Under the pieces are notes generated by a model, which worked only from the letters and a program-made list of their open reading frames with translations, ran no database searches and had not been told where the DNA came from. A stretch of DNA of 53,731 nt from Lysobacter arseniciresistens ZS79 (GTDB taxonomy: Bacteria; Pseudomonadota; Gammaproteobacteria; Xanthomonadales; Xanthomonadaceae), in NCBI RefSeq assembly GCF_000768335.1, contig NZ_AVPT01000017.1:1-53731 (forward strand), in the 5' to 3' direction. Below, piece after piece: positions 8,937-17,965 of this stretch (its first letter is position 1; every line of letters starts with the position of its first letter). The translations under genes and the position numbers were made by a program.

Positions 8937-10628
8937 TCAGTCGCGCGGGTACAGCGGCGGCAGGACTCCGGTTTCGGCGGCGACCGGCCGCACCCAGCGC
9001 GGGCCCTTCGCGAAGGCCTCGCGCAGCAGTGCGCGCGCGGCCACGCCGTCGCCACCGCCCCAGCGCGCCTGTTCCATCGCGTCGACCGCCGCGCGCTGGG
9101 CGGGGTCGGCAAGGCGGGCGCGCAGTTCGTCGATGTCCTTCGCCGGCGGACGGGCGAGCGCGCGCAGGCGGTCGGCGACGTCGCCGAGGTCGCCGGTGTC
9201 GAGTGCCTGCCGCAGGGCCCGCAGGTCGGCGGCTGGCGGGCGGACGGTGGCCGGGGCGGCGGCGGTCTTCGACGTGCCGGCGGCGGGCGTGCGCTGCACT
9301 GCCCAGACCAGGGTGAACAGCCACAACGCCGCGAACAGCAGCGTCGCCAGCACCCAGCCGCGATGCGGAGCGACGCTCGCGCGGGCGGCGTCGATCGACG
9401 AGGCGGCCGGCGTGGATGCCGCCGCGGGGCCGCCGGCGGCCGCCGGATCGGGCGTGGAGGCGGCCGGGGCGGCGCTTCCGCCGATGTCCCAGTCCAGCGC
9501 CGGCAGCCGCGCGGTGCGGGCCGAGCCGGAACCGACGTCCCACCAGTCCATCGAAAGCCCGGCCATGGTCGCCGCGCCGCCGCGCGTGGGCACCAGCGAG
9601 AAGCGCCGGGTCAGGGTGACGCGCGGGCGCCCGTCGACGAAGCGCTCGTCGGCCTGCACCGGCTCGGCGAAGACCTGCACGCCGTCGATCGCCGGCAGTT
9701 CCAGCTCCGGCATCTGCGCGGCGCTGGCGCCGTCGGCCACGGCCTCGACCACCAGCGTCGCGGCGTTGCCGACGCTCAGGTCCTTCGGGACCGACTGGTA
9801 GCGCAGCTGCAGGTCGTGCAGCGGCAGCCAGGGCTGCGGCGCGCCGGCGGGCACCGGGCGAATGTCGAGGACGCGCGTGGCCGCCCGTGCATTCAACTCG
9901 CCGCTGCGGCCGAGGAAGTCGTCGAAGAAGCCGACCGTGCCGCGGCCCTGGAACACCGCGCCGGGGATCTCCAGCCTGCCGCTGCGCTCGGGAATCAGCA
10001 GGTAACGGCGCTCGATCACGGTGTAGCGGCGGCCGTCGATCTCGCGGGTGTACTGGGCGTCGTCGCCGACCTGGCGCAGGGTGGCGCCGTCGGGCTGCGG
10101 CTGGTCGAGCTGGCCCGACACCAGCGGCACCGCCGAGTACAGCCGCACCACCCAGCCGACCGCCTGCTGCAGGTAGGGGTCGCGGTCGTCGGCCGTGCTT
10201 TCGAGGAACACGTCGTCGCCGGCGCGGGCCGGCACCGCGGCGCTGGCCGGCGTCACCACCAGCGACAGCGGCGAGGTGGTGGCGCCCCCGACGCGCAGCG
10301 CGGGAATGGTGATGACGCCGTCGCTGCGCGGCTTCAGCGCGACCGCGTGCAGGGTGCGGGTGCTCATGCCGCCGCTGCCGAGCGAGACCTGCCGGCTGCT
10401 GCTGCGCCCGCTGATGTCGAACTCGTGCCGCAGCGGGCCGTAGTCCGGGGTGGCGGACTGGTCGGTCTCGATGTTGAGGGTCACCGTCTCGCCGAAGGCG
10501 ATGCGGTCGCGGTCGAGCCAGGCGCGGGTCTGCGCGGTCGCCATGCCGGTGGCCAGGCACAGCAGCAACAGCACCAGTGCCTGCAACCGGTGGCGGAAGC
10601 CGTGGGTGGGGGTGTCTGCACGCGTCAT
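8937..10628 (-). CDS. batD: BatD-like membrane-anchored protein (aerotolerance operon)
   Basis: 563 residues with an N-terminal signal sequence (LQALVLLLLCLATGMATAQ), a large periplasmic beta-rich region with repeated immunoglobulin-like blocks (for example RIAFGETVTLNIE and TLVVEAVADG), an Ala/Pro-rich stretch, a single transmembrane helix (GWVLATLLFAALWLFTLVW, about residues 422-440) and a cytoplasmic helical tail. This is the BatD layout. Its ATG overlaps the batB stop (ATGA), making it the last gene of the moxR-bat operon. In Bacteroides and Leptospira the Bat proteins affect oxidative or envelope stress tolerance; the precise activity of BatD is unknown. Assignment rests on architecture plus context. 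Confidence 0.85.
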   Translation of the reverse strand: MTRADTPTHGFRHRLQALVLLLLCLATGMATAQTRAWLDRDRIAFGETVTLNIETDQSATPDYGPLRHEFDISGRSSSRQVSLGSGGMSTRTLHAVALKPRSDGVITIPALRVGGATTSPLSLVVTPASAAVPARAGDDVFLESTADDRDPYLQQAVGWVVRLYSAVPLVSGQLDQPQPDGATLRQVGDDAQYTREIDGRRYTVIERRYLLIPERSGRLEIPGAVFQGRGTVGFFDDFLGRSGELNARAATRVLDIRPVPAGAPQPWLPLHDLQLRYQSVPKDLSVGNAATLVVEAVADGASAAQMPELELPAIDGVQVFAEPVQADERFVDGRPRVTLTRRFSLVPTRGGAATMAGLSMDWWDVGSGSARTARLPALDWDIGGSAAPAASTPDPAAAGGPAAASTPAASSIDAARASVAPHRGWVLATLLFAALWLFTLVWAVQRTPAAGTSKTAAAPATVRPPAADLRALRQALDTGDLGDVADRLRALARPPAKDIDELRARLADPAQRAAVDAMEQARWGGGDGVAARALLREAFAKGPRWVRPVAAETGVLPPLYPRD

Positions 10629-12364
10629 CGGGGTTCCCAGCCTTGTTCCATCTGCCGGCGCTGGTGTTCGAGCCGGAACTTCTCGCGCAGCAGGCCGCCC
10701 GGGTCGTCAGGGATGCGCCGCAGCCAGGCCTCGTTGGCGAGCCGGCGCTCGCGCTGCTCGGGGGTTTCGGTGGCCTCGGCCGGGGCGGTGGCCTCGTCCG
10801 CCGGCGGCATACCGGCGTCCTGCAGCGCCTGCCGCATGCGCTCGCGCTGGGCCTTGTCGGCGGCGGCCTGGGCTTCGGGGTCGGGTTGGGGACGGGCGCC
10901 GTCGCCGGACTCGGGCGGCTGCTTCGCCCCGTCGCTCTCCGGTGGTTGCTCGCCGCGGTTTTCGCTATCCCGGTTCTGACTGCCACCGTTGTCCGACGGC
11001 TGGCCGTCGCCGGACTGGCCCTGCCCGTCCTGCGGTTGCTGTTCGCCGTCCTGCCGGTCCTGCTCGCCGCCCTTCGGCGGCTGCCGCTTCATCGCGGCCT
11101 CGACCGCTTTCCGGTTGGCGATCGCGTCCTCCATGCCGGGCGCCTGCCGCAGCGCCTCGTCGTAGGCCTCGATCGCCTGCGGGAAGCGGCCGGCCTTGGC
11201 CAGCGCGTTGCCGCGGTTGTAGTCGGCGTCGGCGCCGTCGACCTGCGCGTAGATCTCCGCCGCGCGGGCGAAGTCGCCGCCGCGGTAGGCCTCGGCGGCG
11301 CGCTGCATCCGCTGGTGCGCGACCTGGTCGGGCCGGCGCCAGAGCTCGGCCGCCTGCGACTGGCCGGGCAGCCACAGCACCACCAGCAGCACCGCCACCG
11401 GCGCACCACGGCGGAACGCGAGCAGCGCCAGCAGTATCAGCGGCGGCAGCAGCCAGAAGCCGCCGTCCTGCCAGCTGCGCCCGCTGTCGCCGGCGTCCTG
11501 CGCGGCGGCGTCCAGTGCGGGATCGAGCACGCCGAGTGCGTCGAGGTCGCCACCGTCGGTGGTGATGCCGGCGTAGTGCCCGCCGCCCGCGGCCGCCAGC
11601 CGACGCAGCGACGCCGCGTCCAGCCGCACGGTCGCAAAGTCGCCGGAGGCGCGCTTGTACGGCGCACCGGCAACGCTGCCGACCCCCAGCGCCGATACGG
11701 TGTAGCCCCGCGCCGCCGCGTTGGCCGCGGCATCGACCGCTGCGGCGTCGGCGTGGTCGGTGATCAACAGGATCTCGCCACGGTCGAAGCCGGCCTGTCG
11801 CAGCAGGTCGGTCGACCACGCGATCGCACGGTCGGCGCGCTGGCCGTCGACCGGCATCACCCGTGGGTGCAGTGCGTCGAGGAACAGCGCGACATTGGCC
11901 GCGTCCGGCGTCAGCGGCGCGACGGTGAAGGCGTCGCCGGCAAACGCGACCAGCCCGACCTGGCCACCGTCGCGCTGCGCCAGCAGCGTCGCCAGCTTGG
12001 CCCGGGCCTGCGCGAGCCGGTTCGGCGGCACGTCGCCGGCCAGCATGGTGTCCGACAGGTCGAGCGCGACCACCAGCGGCGAATGGCTCTGCCACAGTGG
12101 CTGCTCGACCTGCCGCCAGCTCGGGCCGGCCAGTGCCAGCACCGCCAACGTCCAGCCGAGCGCGGCGAGCACCGGCGCGCCCCACCCGGCCCGGCCGACG
12201 CCCTTGTCGATCAGTGCCGGCAGCAGGTGCGGGTCGACCACCTCGCGCCAGACGCTGGCGCGACGCCGGCGCGCCCGCCACCACGCGGCCAGCAGCGGCA
12301 GCGCGAGCAGCGCCCACAGCCAGTGCGGGCGGAGGAAGTGCAACGCGTCGAGGCTGGCGATCAT
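10625..12364 (-). CDS. batB: VWA-TPR membrane protein (BatB with fused BatC-like region)
   Basis: 579 residues. Two N-terminal membrane helices flank a basic RARRRR linker. A von Willebrand A domain (about 80-300) has MIDAS motif DLSDT (DxSxT) and LITDHAD. A further helix (GFWLLPPLILLALLAF) and a signal-like helix precede TPR repeats (about 400-470; AAEIYAQVDGADADYNRGNALAKAG is one repeat unit, split here by its loop). The C-terminus, about 130 residues, is very hydrophilic (Gln/Gly/Asp/Pro), probably disordered, and ends in a basic helix. In some bacteria BatB (VWA) and BatC (TPR) are separate genes; here they form one chain. The start at 12364 overlaps the batA stop by four bases. Confidence 0.88.
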   Translation of the reverse strand: MIASLDALHFLRPHWLWALLALPLLAAWWRARRRRASVWREVVDPHLLPALIDKGVGRAGWGAPVLAALGWTLAVLALAGPSWRQVEQPLWQSHSPLVVALDLSDTMLAGDVPPNRLAQARAKLATLLAQRDGGQVGLVAFAGDAFTVAPLTPDAANVALFLDALHPRVMPVDGQRADRAIAWSTDLLRQAGFDRGEILLITDHADAAAVDAAANAAARGYTVSALGVGSVAGAPYKRASGDFATVRLDAASLRRLAAAGGGHYAGITTDGGDLDALGVLDPALDAAAQDAGDSGRSWQDGGFWLLPPLILLALLAFRRGAPVAVLLVVLWLPGQSQAAELWRRPDQVAHQRMQRAAEAYRGGDFARAAEIYAQVDGADADYNRGNALAKAGRFPQAIEAYDEALRQAPGMEDAIANRKAVEAAMKRQPPKGGEQDRQDGEQQPQDGQGQSGDGQPSDNGGSQNRDSENRGEQPPESDGAKQPPESGDGARPQPDPEAQAAADKAQRERMRQALQDAGMPPADEATAPAEATETPEQRERRLANEAWLRRIPDDPGGLLREKFRLEHQRRQMEQGWEPR

Positions 12365-13413
12365 GCGCGCCTCCGCCGTGCCCAGGCGAATGCCAGCAGC
12401 GCCAGCGCGAGCGCGCCGCCGAGCGGCCAGGCGTAGCGTTCGATCCGCGGCCGGACCGCCTCGCCGGGGCGCTCGACCGGTTCCAGCCGGTCGATCTCGG
12501 CGTAGATGCCGGCCAGCTCGGCGGTGTCGCGCGCGCGGAAGAACCGGCCGCCGGTCGCTTCGGCGATCCCGCGCAGGGTGTCCTCGTCGATCTCGTCGCC
12601 GGCACCCGGCATCGGCAGCTGGAAGCCGAACAGCGACAGCGAGCCCTCGCCGCCGAACGCGATGGTGTGGACGCGGACGCCGGCATCGGCGGCCAGTTCG
12701 GCGGCCTTCAACGGGTCGAGCAGGCCGGCGGTGTTGACGCCGTCGGTCAGCAGCACGAGCACGCGCGGCTGGTCGGGGTCGGTCGCGGAGCCGTCGGCGC
12801 CACCGCGCAGGCGCTTGACCGCCAGCCCGATGGCGTCGCCGATCGCGGTCTCCTGCCCGGCCAGCCCGACCACGCTGTCGACCAGCTGCTGGCGGACCGT
12901 CTCGCGGTCGAGCGTGAGCGGGGTCAGCACGTAGGCGCGGCGGCCGAACACCAGCAGGCCGACGCGGTCGCCGGCGCGGCGGTCGAGGAAGTCGGCGAGC
13001 ACCGCCTTGGCGGCGGTCAGCCGGTCGACCGGGCGGCCGCCGAGCTGCATGTCCGGCTCGCTCATGCTGCCGGACAGATCGAGCGCCAGCATCAGCTCGC
13101 GCCCGGCCTGTGGCGGCTGCACCGCCTCGCCGAGTATTTGCGGCCGCGCCGCGGCGACGCACAGCAGTACCCAGGCACACCAGGCCAGCCACGGCGCATG
13201 ACCACCACGGGTGGCGACCGCCGTGCCGCCCTGCACCCGGGCCAGCCGCGCACCGAACGGCACCGCCAGCGCCGCGCCGGTACCGCGCCGCGGCGGCAGC
13301 AGCCAGCGCGCGAGCCACGGCAACGGCAGCGCCAGCAGCAACGCCGGCCACGCGAAGCCGTCGATGCCCGGCAGCAGCGACACCAGCGGGTCGATCCAGC
13401 CGGCGCCGTTCAT
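12361..13413 (-). CDS. batA: VWA domain membrane protein BatA
   Basis: 350 residues. There are two N-terminal helices (about 18-40 and 75-93), a VWA domain (about 105-310) with a complete MIDAS (DLSGS, then a downstream Thr and LLTDG) and a C-terminal helix (YAWPLGGALALALLAFAWA) followed by RRRR. BatA-type proteins are inner-membrane proteins with the VWA domain exposed to one face; they are thought to form complexes with BatB and with MoxR ATPases. The ATG at 13413 overlaps the DUF4381 stop (ATGA), and its own stop overlaps the batB start, so the genes are tightly coupled. Metal-dependent ligand binding is expected; the ligand is unknown. Confidence 0.9.
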   Translation of the reverse strand: MNGAGWIDPLVSLLPGIDGFAWPALLLALPLPWLARWLLPPRRGTGAALAVPFGARLARVQGGTAVATRGGHAPWLAWCAWVLLCVAAARPQILGEAVQPPQAGRELMLALDLSGSMSEPDMQLGGRPVDRLTAAKAVLADFLDRRAGDRVGLLVFGRRAYVLTPLTLDRETVRQQLVDSVVGLAGQETAIGDAIGLAVKRLRGGADGSATDPDQPRVLVLLTDGVNTAGLLDPLKAAELAADAGVRVHTIAFGGEGSLSLFGFQLPMPGAGDEIDEDTLRGIAEATGGRFFRARDTAELAGIYAEIDRLEPVERPGEAVRPRIERYAWPLGGALALALLAFAWARRRRA

Positions 13414-13886
13414 TCCGCGCCCATCCAGCGCAGGAACACCGCGCGCGCCAACGGCCGCAGCGCCGCGACCGCGGCCGGGTCGACCTCGCGACGGTAGCCG
13501 CCGTCCAGCAACAGCCGGCCGGCGCCGCGGCTGAAGGCGTCGACCGGTGCGCCGCGACGGCGCGCGGCGGCGCCGGTATCGAGCAGGGCCAGCCACTCGT
13601 CGCCCTGCAGGCGGTCGGCAGCGGGATCGCGCCGGCGCGCGGCGCGGCGCAGCAGTTCCGAGATCGCCGCGACTTCCGCCGCCGGGTCGGGCGCCGCATC
13701 GACCGCCCGGTCGAACACCGAGGCGATCCGCGTGCGGCGCCGGCGCCGATGCAGCGCCCACGCCGTCCAGCCCGCGAGCGCCAGCAGCACCACCGCCGCG
13801 ACCAGCCACCATCCCGGCGCCGGCGGCCACCACGGCGGCGCCGGCGACGCGTGGATGTCGCGCAGGACGAGGTCGACGGCCGCCAT
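13410..13886 (-). CDS. DUF4381 single-pass membrane protein
   Basis: 158 residues, starting at the ATG that overlaps the DUF58 stop by one base (TGATG). A short N-terminus with an aromatic/proline segment (PPWWPPAPGWW) leads into one transmembrane helix (about 35-55), a run of arginines (RRRRRTR) marking the cytoplasmic side, and a helical soluble domain. The pattern and the position between DUF58 and a VWA gene match DUF4381, a family found almost only in MoxR-VWA operons. No catalytic motif is visible; a scaffolding role is an inference from the operon. Confidence 0.8.
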   Translation of the reverse strand: MAAVDLVLRDIHASPAPPWWPPAPGWWLVAAVVLLALAGWTAWALHRRRRRTRIASVFDRAVDAAPDPAAEVAAISELLRRAARRRDPAADRLQGDEWLALLDTGAAARRRGAPVDAFSRGAGRLLLDGGYRREVDPAAVAALRPLARAVFLRWMGAE

Positions 13887-14782
13887 CAGGCCACCATCGG
13901 CCGCGGCCGGCCCAGCAGCGGCAGCCACGATTCACTGGGCGCGTCGGTCGACAGCGCCTGCGCACGGACTCCGCGCGAGGGCAGCAGATCCAGCGCGGCG
14001 CGCACCGGCGCGGCGAATTCGGCGTCCCAGCGCTGCCGCGGCGCGCGTCCGGCAAGGTCGATCTCGACCCGCTGGCCGCCGCTGCGGAAGGGCAGCATCG
14101 CCGCGGGTGGGTCGAGCTCGAGCGGGTCGGTCATCAGCAGGACGACGACCTCGTGGTGCTGGGCCAGCACCGGCCAGCTGCGCGCGGGCTGCGCGGCGAC
14201 GCTGTGGGGGTCGGCCAGCACGACCAGCCGCGAACCGGGACGCAGCAACCGGCGCGCGTGATCGAGCGCGACGCCGAGGCCGTTGTCGTCCGGCGGTGGC
14301 GCGGTGTACCAGCGCGCGAGTGCGTCGAGCACCCGCAGCGCGCCGTGTTGGCCGCCGGCGGGCGCGACCGGCGGTTCGCGCCCGCTGCCGCGCAGGGCGG
14401 CGATGCGGTCGCCGTCGCGCGCCGCGGCCCAGGCGGCGATCGCGCCGGCCCGCGCCGCCTGCACCGACTTGAAGCGGGTGCGCGTGCCGAAATACAGCGG
14501 CGCCGCGGTGTCGGCAACAATCAGGGTCAGGCGTTCGCGCTCGGCCTGGTAGAGCTTGGTGTGGGCGCGGCCGCTGCGCGCGGTCAGCCGCCAGTCGATG
14601 TGGCGGGCGTCGTCGCCGGCGATGTACTCGCGCGACTCGGCGTACTCCATGCCGCGCCCGCGCAGCGGCGACAGCGCGTGCCCGGCCGGGCCGTGGCGGC
14701 CGTGCCGTGCCGGCCGGCGACCGCCGGCGAGCGGACGCAGGGCGACCAGTTCGGCCAGCGTCGGGGTGATGCCGTCGCTCAC
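13886..14782 (-). CDS. DUF58 domain protein
   Basis: 298 residues from the GTG at 14782 (VSDGITPTLAEL), 31 bases after moxR. The central DUF58 signature is clear: REYIAGDDARHIDWRLTARSGRAHTKLYQ, seen here as adjacent pieces REYIAGDDAR, HIDWRLTARS and HTKLYQAERE. It is followed by a VWA-like half (LTLIVADTAAPLYFG, then VVLLMTD). DUF58 proteins almost always accompany MoxR AAA+ ATPases and may be their client or adaptor. No transmembrane segment is visible, so it is probably cytoplasmic. The start is uncertain because no ATG is available before MEYAESREY, which would remove the conserved N-terminus. Confidence 0.87.
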   Translation of the reverse strand: MSDGITPTLAELVALRPLAGGRRPARHGRHGPAGHALSPLRGRGMEYAESREYIAGDDARHIDWRLTARSGRAHTKLYQAERERLTLIVADTAAPLYFGTRTRFKSVQAARAGAIAAWAAARDGDRIAALRGSGREPPVAPAGGQHGALRVLDALARWYTAPPPDDNGLGVALDHARRLLRPGSRLVVLADPHSVAAQPARSWPVLAQHHEVVVLLMTDPLELDPPAAMLPFRSGGQRVEIDLAGRAPRQRWDAEFAAPVRAALDLLPSRGVRAQALSTDAPSESWLPLLGRPRPMVA

Positions 14783-14813
14783 GCCGCGGGGTCGCCCGGG
14801 TAGTGACCGCGGG

Positions 14814-15845
14814 TCACGGCAGCGGCACCCGGGCCAACAGTTCGTCGACCAGGCGGCCACCGTCCCAGCCCTCGGCGGTCGCTTCGTAGCTGGGCAGGAT
14901 GCGGTGGCGCAGCACGTCGGGCGCGATCGCACGGATGTCGTCGGGGGTCACGTAATCGCGTCCGGCCAGCCAGGCGTGCGCGCGCGCGCAGCGCTCCAGC
15001 GCGATCGAGCCACGCGGACTGGCGCCCCAGGCGATCCGCTGCCCGAGTGATTCGTCATAACGCGAGGCGTCGCGCGATGCCAGCACCAGTTCGACCAGGT
15101 AGCGCTCGACCGCCGGCGCCATGTGCAGCTCCAGCACCGCGGCACGCGCCTCGAACACGTCGGACTGGCTCAGCCGACGCGTCGGCGGCGCCGCTGGACG
15201 CAGGGCGTCGCGGGCGCGCTCGCGGGCCAGCCGCAGGATCCCGGTCTCGGCGCCGGCGTCGGGGTAGCCGATCCGCACGTGCATCAGGAACCGGTCGAGC
15301 TGCGCTTCGGGCAGCGGGAACGTGCCCTCCTGCTCGATCGGGTTCTGCGTCGCCATCACCAGGAACAGCGGCGGCAGCGGATAGGTCGCGCGGCCGACCG
15401 TGACCTGGCGCTCGCCCATCGCCTCGAGCAGCGCCGACTGCACCTTGGCCGGCGCGCGGTTGATCTCGTCGGCCAGCAGGATCGGATGGAAGATCGGCCC
15501 GGCCTGGAACTCGAAGCGCCCGTCCTGCGGCCGCCAGACCTCGGTGCCGGTCAGGTCGGCCGGCAGCAGGTCGGGGGTGAACTGGACGCGGGCGAAATCG
15601 GCCTCCAGCCGCGACGCCAGCGCGCGGATGGCACTGGTCTTGGCCAACCCGGGGGCGCCCTCGACCAGCAGGTGGCCGTCGGCCAGCAAGGCGATCAGCA
15701 GCCGCTCGATCAGCGCCGACTGGCCGACGATCTCGCCGGCGAGTTCGTCGCGCAGGGCGCGGAAGGCGTCGTACAGGCGGGCGTGGCCGGGCGCCGTGGC
15801 GTCGCTTCGGGGCGCGCTCGGGGCCGGCATCGCGCTGTCGTCCAT
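14814..15845 (-). CDS. MoxR family AAA+ ATPase
   Basis: 343 residues. Walker A is GAPGLAKT, the usual MoxR form; Walker B is ILLADEINRAP. Sensor 1 sits in ATQNPIEQEGTFPLPEAQLDRF, whose NPIEQEG and arginine-finger region are diagnostic. A C-terminal lid domain ends in EGWDGGRLVDELL. MoxR proteins are chaperone-like ATPases that assemble or activate VWA-domain proteins, which here are the next genes (batA, batB). The ATG at 15845 is preceded by GAGG nine bases upstream, which decides it over a longer reading. It is the first gene of the operon; a direct repeat upstream may be a control site. Confidence 0.93.
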   Translation of the reverse strand: MDDSAMPAPSAPRSDATAPGHARLYDAFRALRDELAGEIVGQSALIERLLIALLADGHLLVEGAPGLAKTSAIRALASRLEADFARVQFTPDLLPADLTGTEVWRPQDGRFEFQAGPIFHPILLADEINRAPAKVQSALLEAMGERQVTVGRATYPLPPLFLVMATQNPIEQEGTFPLPEAQLDRFLMHVRIGYPDAGAETGILRLARERARDALRPAAPPTRRLSQSDVFEARAAVLELHMAPAVERYLVELVLASRDASRYDESLGQRIAWGASPRGSIALERCARAHAWLAGRDYVTPDDIRAIAPDVLRHRILPSYEATAEGWDGGRLVDELLARVPLP

Positions 15846-15875
15846 GGAGAACCTCGGGTGGGGAGTGGCCCGAGT

Positions 15876-15926
15876 TTGACCCAACTGGGTGGCCGGGGTT
15901 CAGCCAGGCGCCGCCCGGGGTTCAGC
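15876..15926 (-). promoter_or_regulatory. Upstream region of moxR with two 12-base direct repeats
   Basis: The sequence CCGGGGTTCAGC occurs at 15893-15904 and again at 15915-15926, 22 bases (two helical turns) apart. A weak -10 (CAAACT on the minus strand, 15876-15881) lies downstream, so the copies would fall near -30 and -52 of a moxR-operon promoter. This spacing suits a dimeric activator, but the binding protein is unknown and the repeat may be coincidence in GC-rich DNA. Confidence 0.35.
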
Positions 15927-15973
15927 TTTCGCGACGACCGGCACGCCCCCCGGTGCCCCGCCACCAACGAAAA

Positions 15974-15991
15974 CGGGGCCCGAAGGCCCCG
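15974..15991 (-). terminator. Intrinsic terminator of the pil operon
   Basis: A perfect 7-base stem CGGGGCC with a TTCG tetraloop (minus strand) is followed by TTTTCGTT, 25 bases after the pilQ stop. It isolates pilMNOPQ from the moxR operon downstream. Confidence 0.85.
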
Positions 15992-16015
15992 TCGTGTTTC
16001 GATCCCGCGTCGTGC

Positions 16016-17947
16016 TCAGCGATGGTTGCGCTGCGCGACCTCGAGCACCTTCGGGGTCACGAAGATCAGCAGCTCGGCCTTCTCCTTCGAGCGGCCCTTC
16101 TTCTTGAACAGGTTGCCGAGGAACGGGATATCGCCCAGGAACGGCACCTTGCTGACGTCGTCGCGCTCGCGGAACTCGTAGACGCCGCCGACCACCACGG
16201 TCTGGCCGTCCTCGACCAGCACCGCGGTGTTGACCGAGCGGGTGCTGATCTGCGGCACGTCGCCGATGGAGGTGTCGATGAAGCCCTCGATCTCGTCCTT
16301 CTTGACGTTGAGGTTGAGGAACACGCGGCCGTCGTTGGTGATGGTCGGGGTGACGCGCATCTCCAGCAGCACTTCCTTGAACTGCACGCTCGGGGTGGCG
16401 ACGCCGCCGGCCTGCGCCGGCTGGATGGTCACGTAGCCGACTTCCTGGCCCTGGCGGATGACCGCCTCGCGCTGGTTGCTGGTGACGATGCGCGGGTTGG
16501 AGATCACCTCGCCGCGGCCCTGCGTCTGCATCGCCGACAGTTCGACGTCCAGCAGGTAACCGGCGTTGAGGATCGACAGCGCCACCGCACCGGCCGGGTT
16601 GGTGACCGCGAGGTCGGTCATCAGGCCGCGGGTGATCTGGGTGGTGTCGTTGAGGTTGAGGCGGTTGGGCTCGAGATCGCCGCTGAAGGCGACGTTGTCC
16701 TTGGTGCCGCTGATGCCGAACCGCGAACCCAGCTCGCGCATGAAGCTCTCGGTCGCCACCACCACGCGCGCCTCGATCACCACCTGGTCGACCGGACGGT
16801 CGATGACGGAGATCAGCTCCTTCATCTCGGCGACCTTCTTCGGCGTGTCGCTGATCATCAGGGTATTGGTGCGCTCGTCCGCGACCAAGCGGCCGCGCGG
16901 CGACAGGAAGCCGGTGTCGACGCTGCCGCTCTGGCCCTGGCCGCCGCCGGAACCGCCGACGCCCTTGGCTTCGGTCAGCGCCTTATAGATCTGCGCGGCG
17001 TTGTGGTAGTTGATCTGGATGTACTCGGTGACGAGTTCGACCCGGTTGGCCAGCGCGATGCGGGCGTCTTCCTTGTCCTGCTCGTACTGGGCGATCTCCG
17101 CCTGCGGGGCGATCCAGACCACGTTGCCGCTGCGGCGCTTGTCCAGCCCCTTGGCCTGCAGGACGATGTCCAGCGCCTGGTCCCACGGCACGTTGACCAG
17201 CCGCAGGGTGACGTTGCCGGTAACGGTGTCGGAGGCGACGATGTTGAGGCCCGATTCCTCGGCGATCAGCTGCAGCACGGTGCGCACCGGCACGTCCTGG
17301 AAGTTGAACGTGACCGGACGGCCGGCATAGCTGCGGCTTTCGCTGGTGGTCGAGATGGTCTGGCCCATCGCCGCGTTGCCGGTGCTGCCGGTCTTGGCGA
17401 CCGCGGCCGGGGCGCGCGGCACGATCTCGACGATGTACTCGTTGCCGGTCTGGTAGGCCATCGACTCGAACGCGCCCTCGGTGTTCAGCACCAAGGTGGT
17501 GCCGCCGCCGGCGCTGCGCGCGTCGATCTGCTCCACCGGGGTGGCGAAGTCGGAGACGTTGATCGGCTTCTGCAGCGAGGCCGGAATCGAAGCGTTGGCC
17601 ACGTCGATGACCACGCGCGAGCCCTGGGTCTGCAGGTCGGGCGCGGCGCCCTCGCCGGTGAAGCGCAGGATCAGCCGGCCGGCGCCGCCGTCACCGCGCT
17701 TGAAGTCGATGTCCGAGACCGCGATGGTGCCGGGCAGCTGCTTGGCCGGGTCGGCGTTGGTCGCCGGGGCCAGCTGGCTGATGAAGGTCGGCGTGAAGGT
17801 GCCGCCGGCCGACTCGGGCGCCGCCGCATGCACGCCGCTGAAAGCGGCGACCGCCCCCAGCAGCAGGCCGTAACCGGCGGTGCGCGCAAGCGCCCGGGAC
17901 AGGGGGCGCCGGGCAGGCCGCGCGCGGGTGGCTTTGAAAACGGTCAT
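16016..17947 (-). CDS. pilQ: Type IV pilus secretin PilQ
   Basis: 643 residues. Signal peptide: a basic stretch, then TAGYGLLLGAVAAFSGVHAAAP. An AMIN-like peptidoglycan-binding region (about 55-250) is followed by the STN/N0 domain (VTFNFQDVPVRTVLQLIAEESGLN), the N1 region, and the secretin core with VIEARVVVATESFMRELGSRFG and the C-terminal LLIFVTPKVLEV. It forms the outer-membrane ring through which the pilus emerges. It is the last gene of pilM-N-O-P-Q, 18 bases after pilP. The ATG at 17947 is preceded by GGGGGA; a TTG five codons earlier is less likely. Only one AMIN domain can be delimited with confidence, which may explain the fairly short length. A terminator follows. Confidence 0.96.
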   Translation of the reverse strand: MTVFKATRARPARRPLSRALARTAGYGLLLGAVAAFSGVHAAAPESAGGTFTPTFISQLAPATNADPAKQLPGTIAVSDIDFKRGDGGAGRLILRFTGEGAAPDLQTQGSRVVIDVANASIPASLQKPINVSDFATPVEQIDARSAGGGTTLVLNTEGAFESMAYQTGNEYIVEIVPRAPAAVAKTGSTGNAAMGQTISTTSESRSYAGRPVTFNFQDVPVRTVLQLIAEESGLNIVASDTVTGNVTLRLVNVPWDQALDIVLQAKGLDKRRSGNVVWIAPQAEIAQYEQDKEDARIALANRVELVTEYIQINYHNAAQIYKALTEAKGVGGSGGGQGQSGSVDTGFLSPRGRLVADERTNTLMISDTPKKVAEMKELISVIDRPVDQVVIEARVVVATESFMRELGSRFGISGTKDNVAFSGDLEPNRLNLNDTTQITRGLMTDLAVTNPAGAVALSILNAGYLLDVELSAMQTQGRGEVISNPRIVTSNQREAVIRQGQEVGYVTIQPAQAGGVATPSVQFKEVLLEMRVTPTITNDGRVFLNLNVKKDEIEGFIDTSIGDVPQISTRSVNTAVLVEDGQTVVVGGVYEFRERDDVSKVPFLGDIPFLGNLFKKKGRSKEKAELLIFVTPKVLEVAQRNHR

Positions 17948-17965
17948 CGTGCAATCCCCCAATCC

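Noticed and set aside
10625-13699. One giant minus-strand protein of 1024 residues covering batB and batA
   Set aside because: The N-terminal half is the wrong frame of batA and DUF4381; batB begins at the ATG 12364, which overlaps the batA stop.
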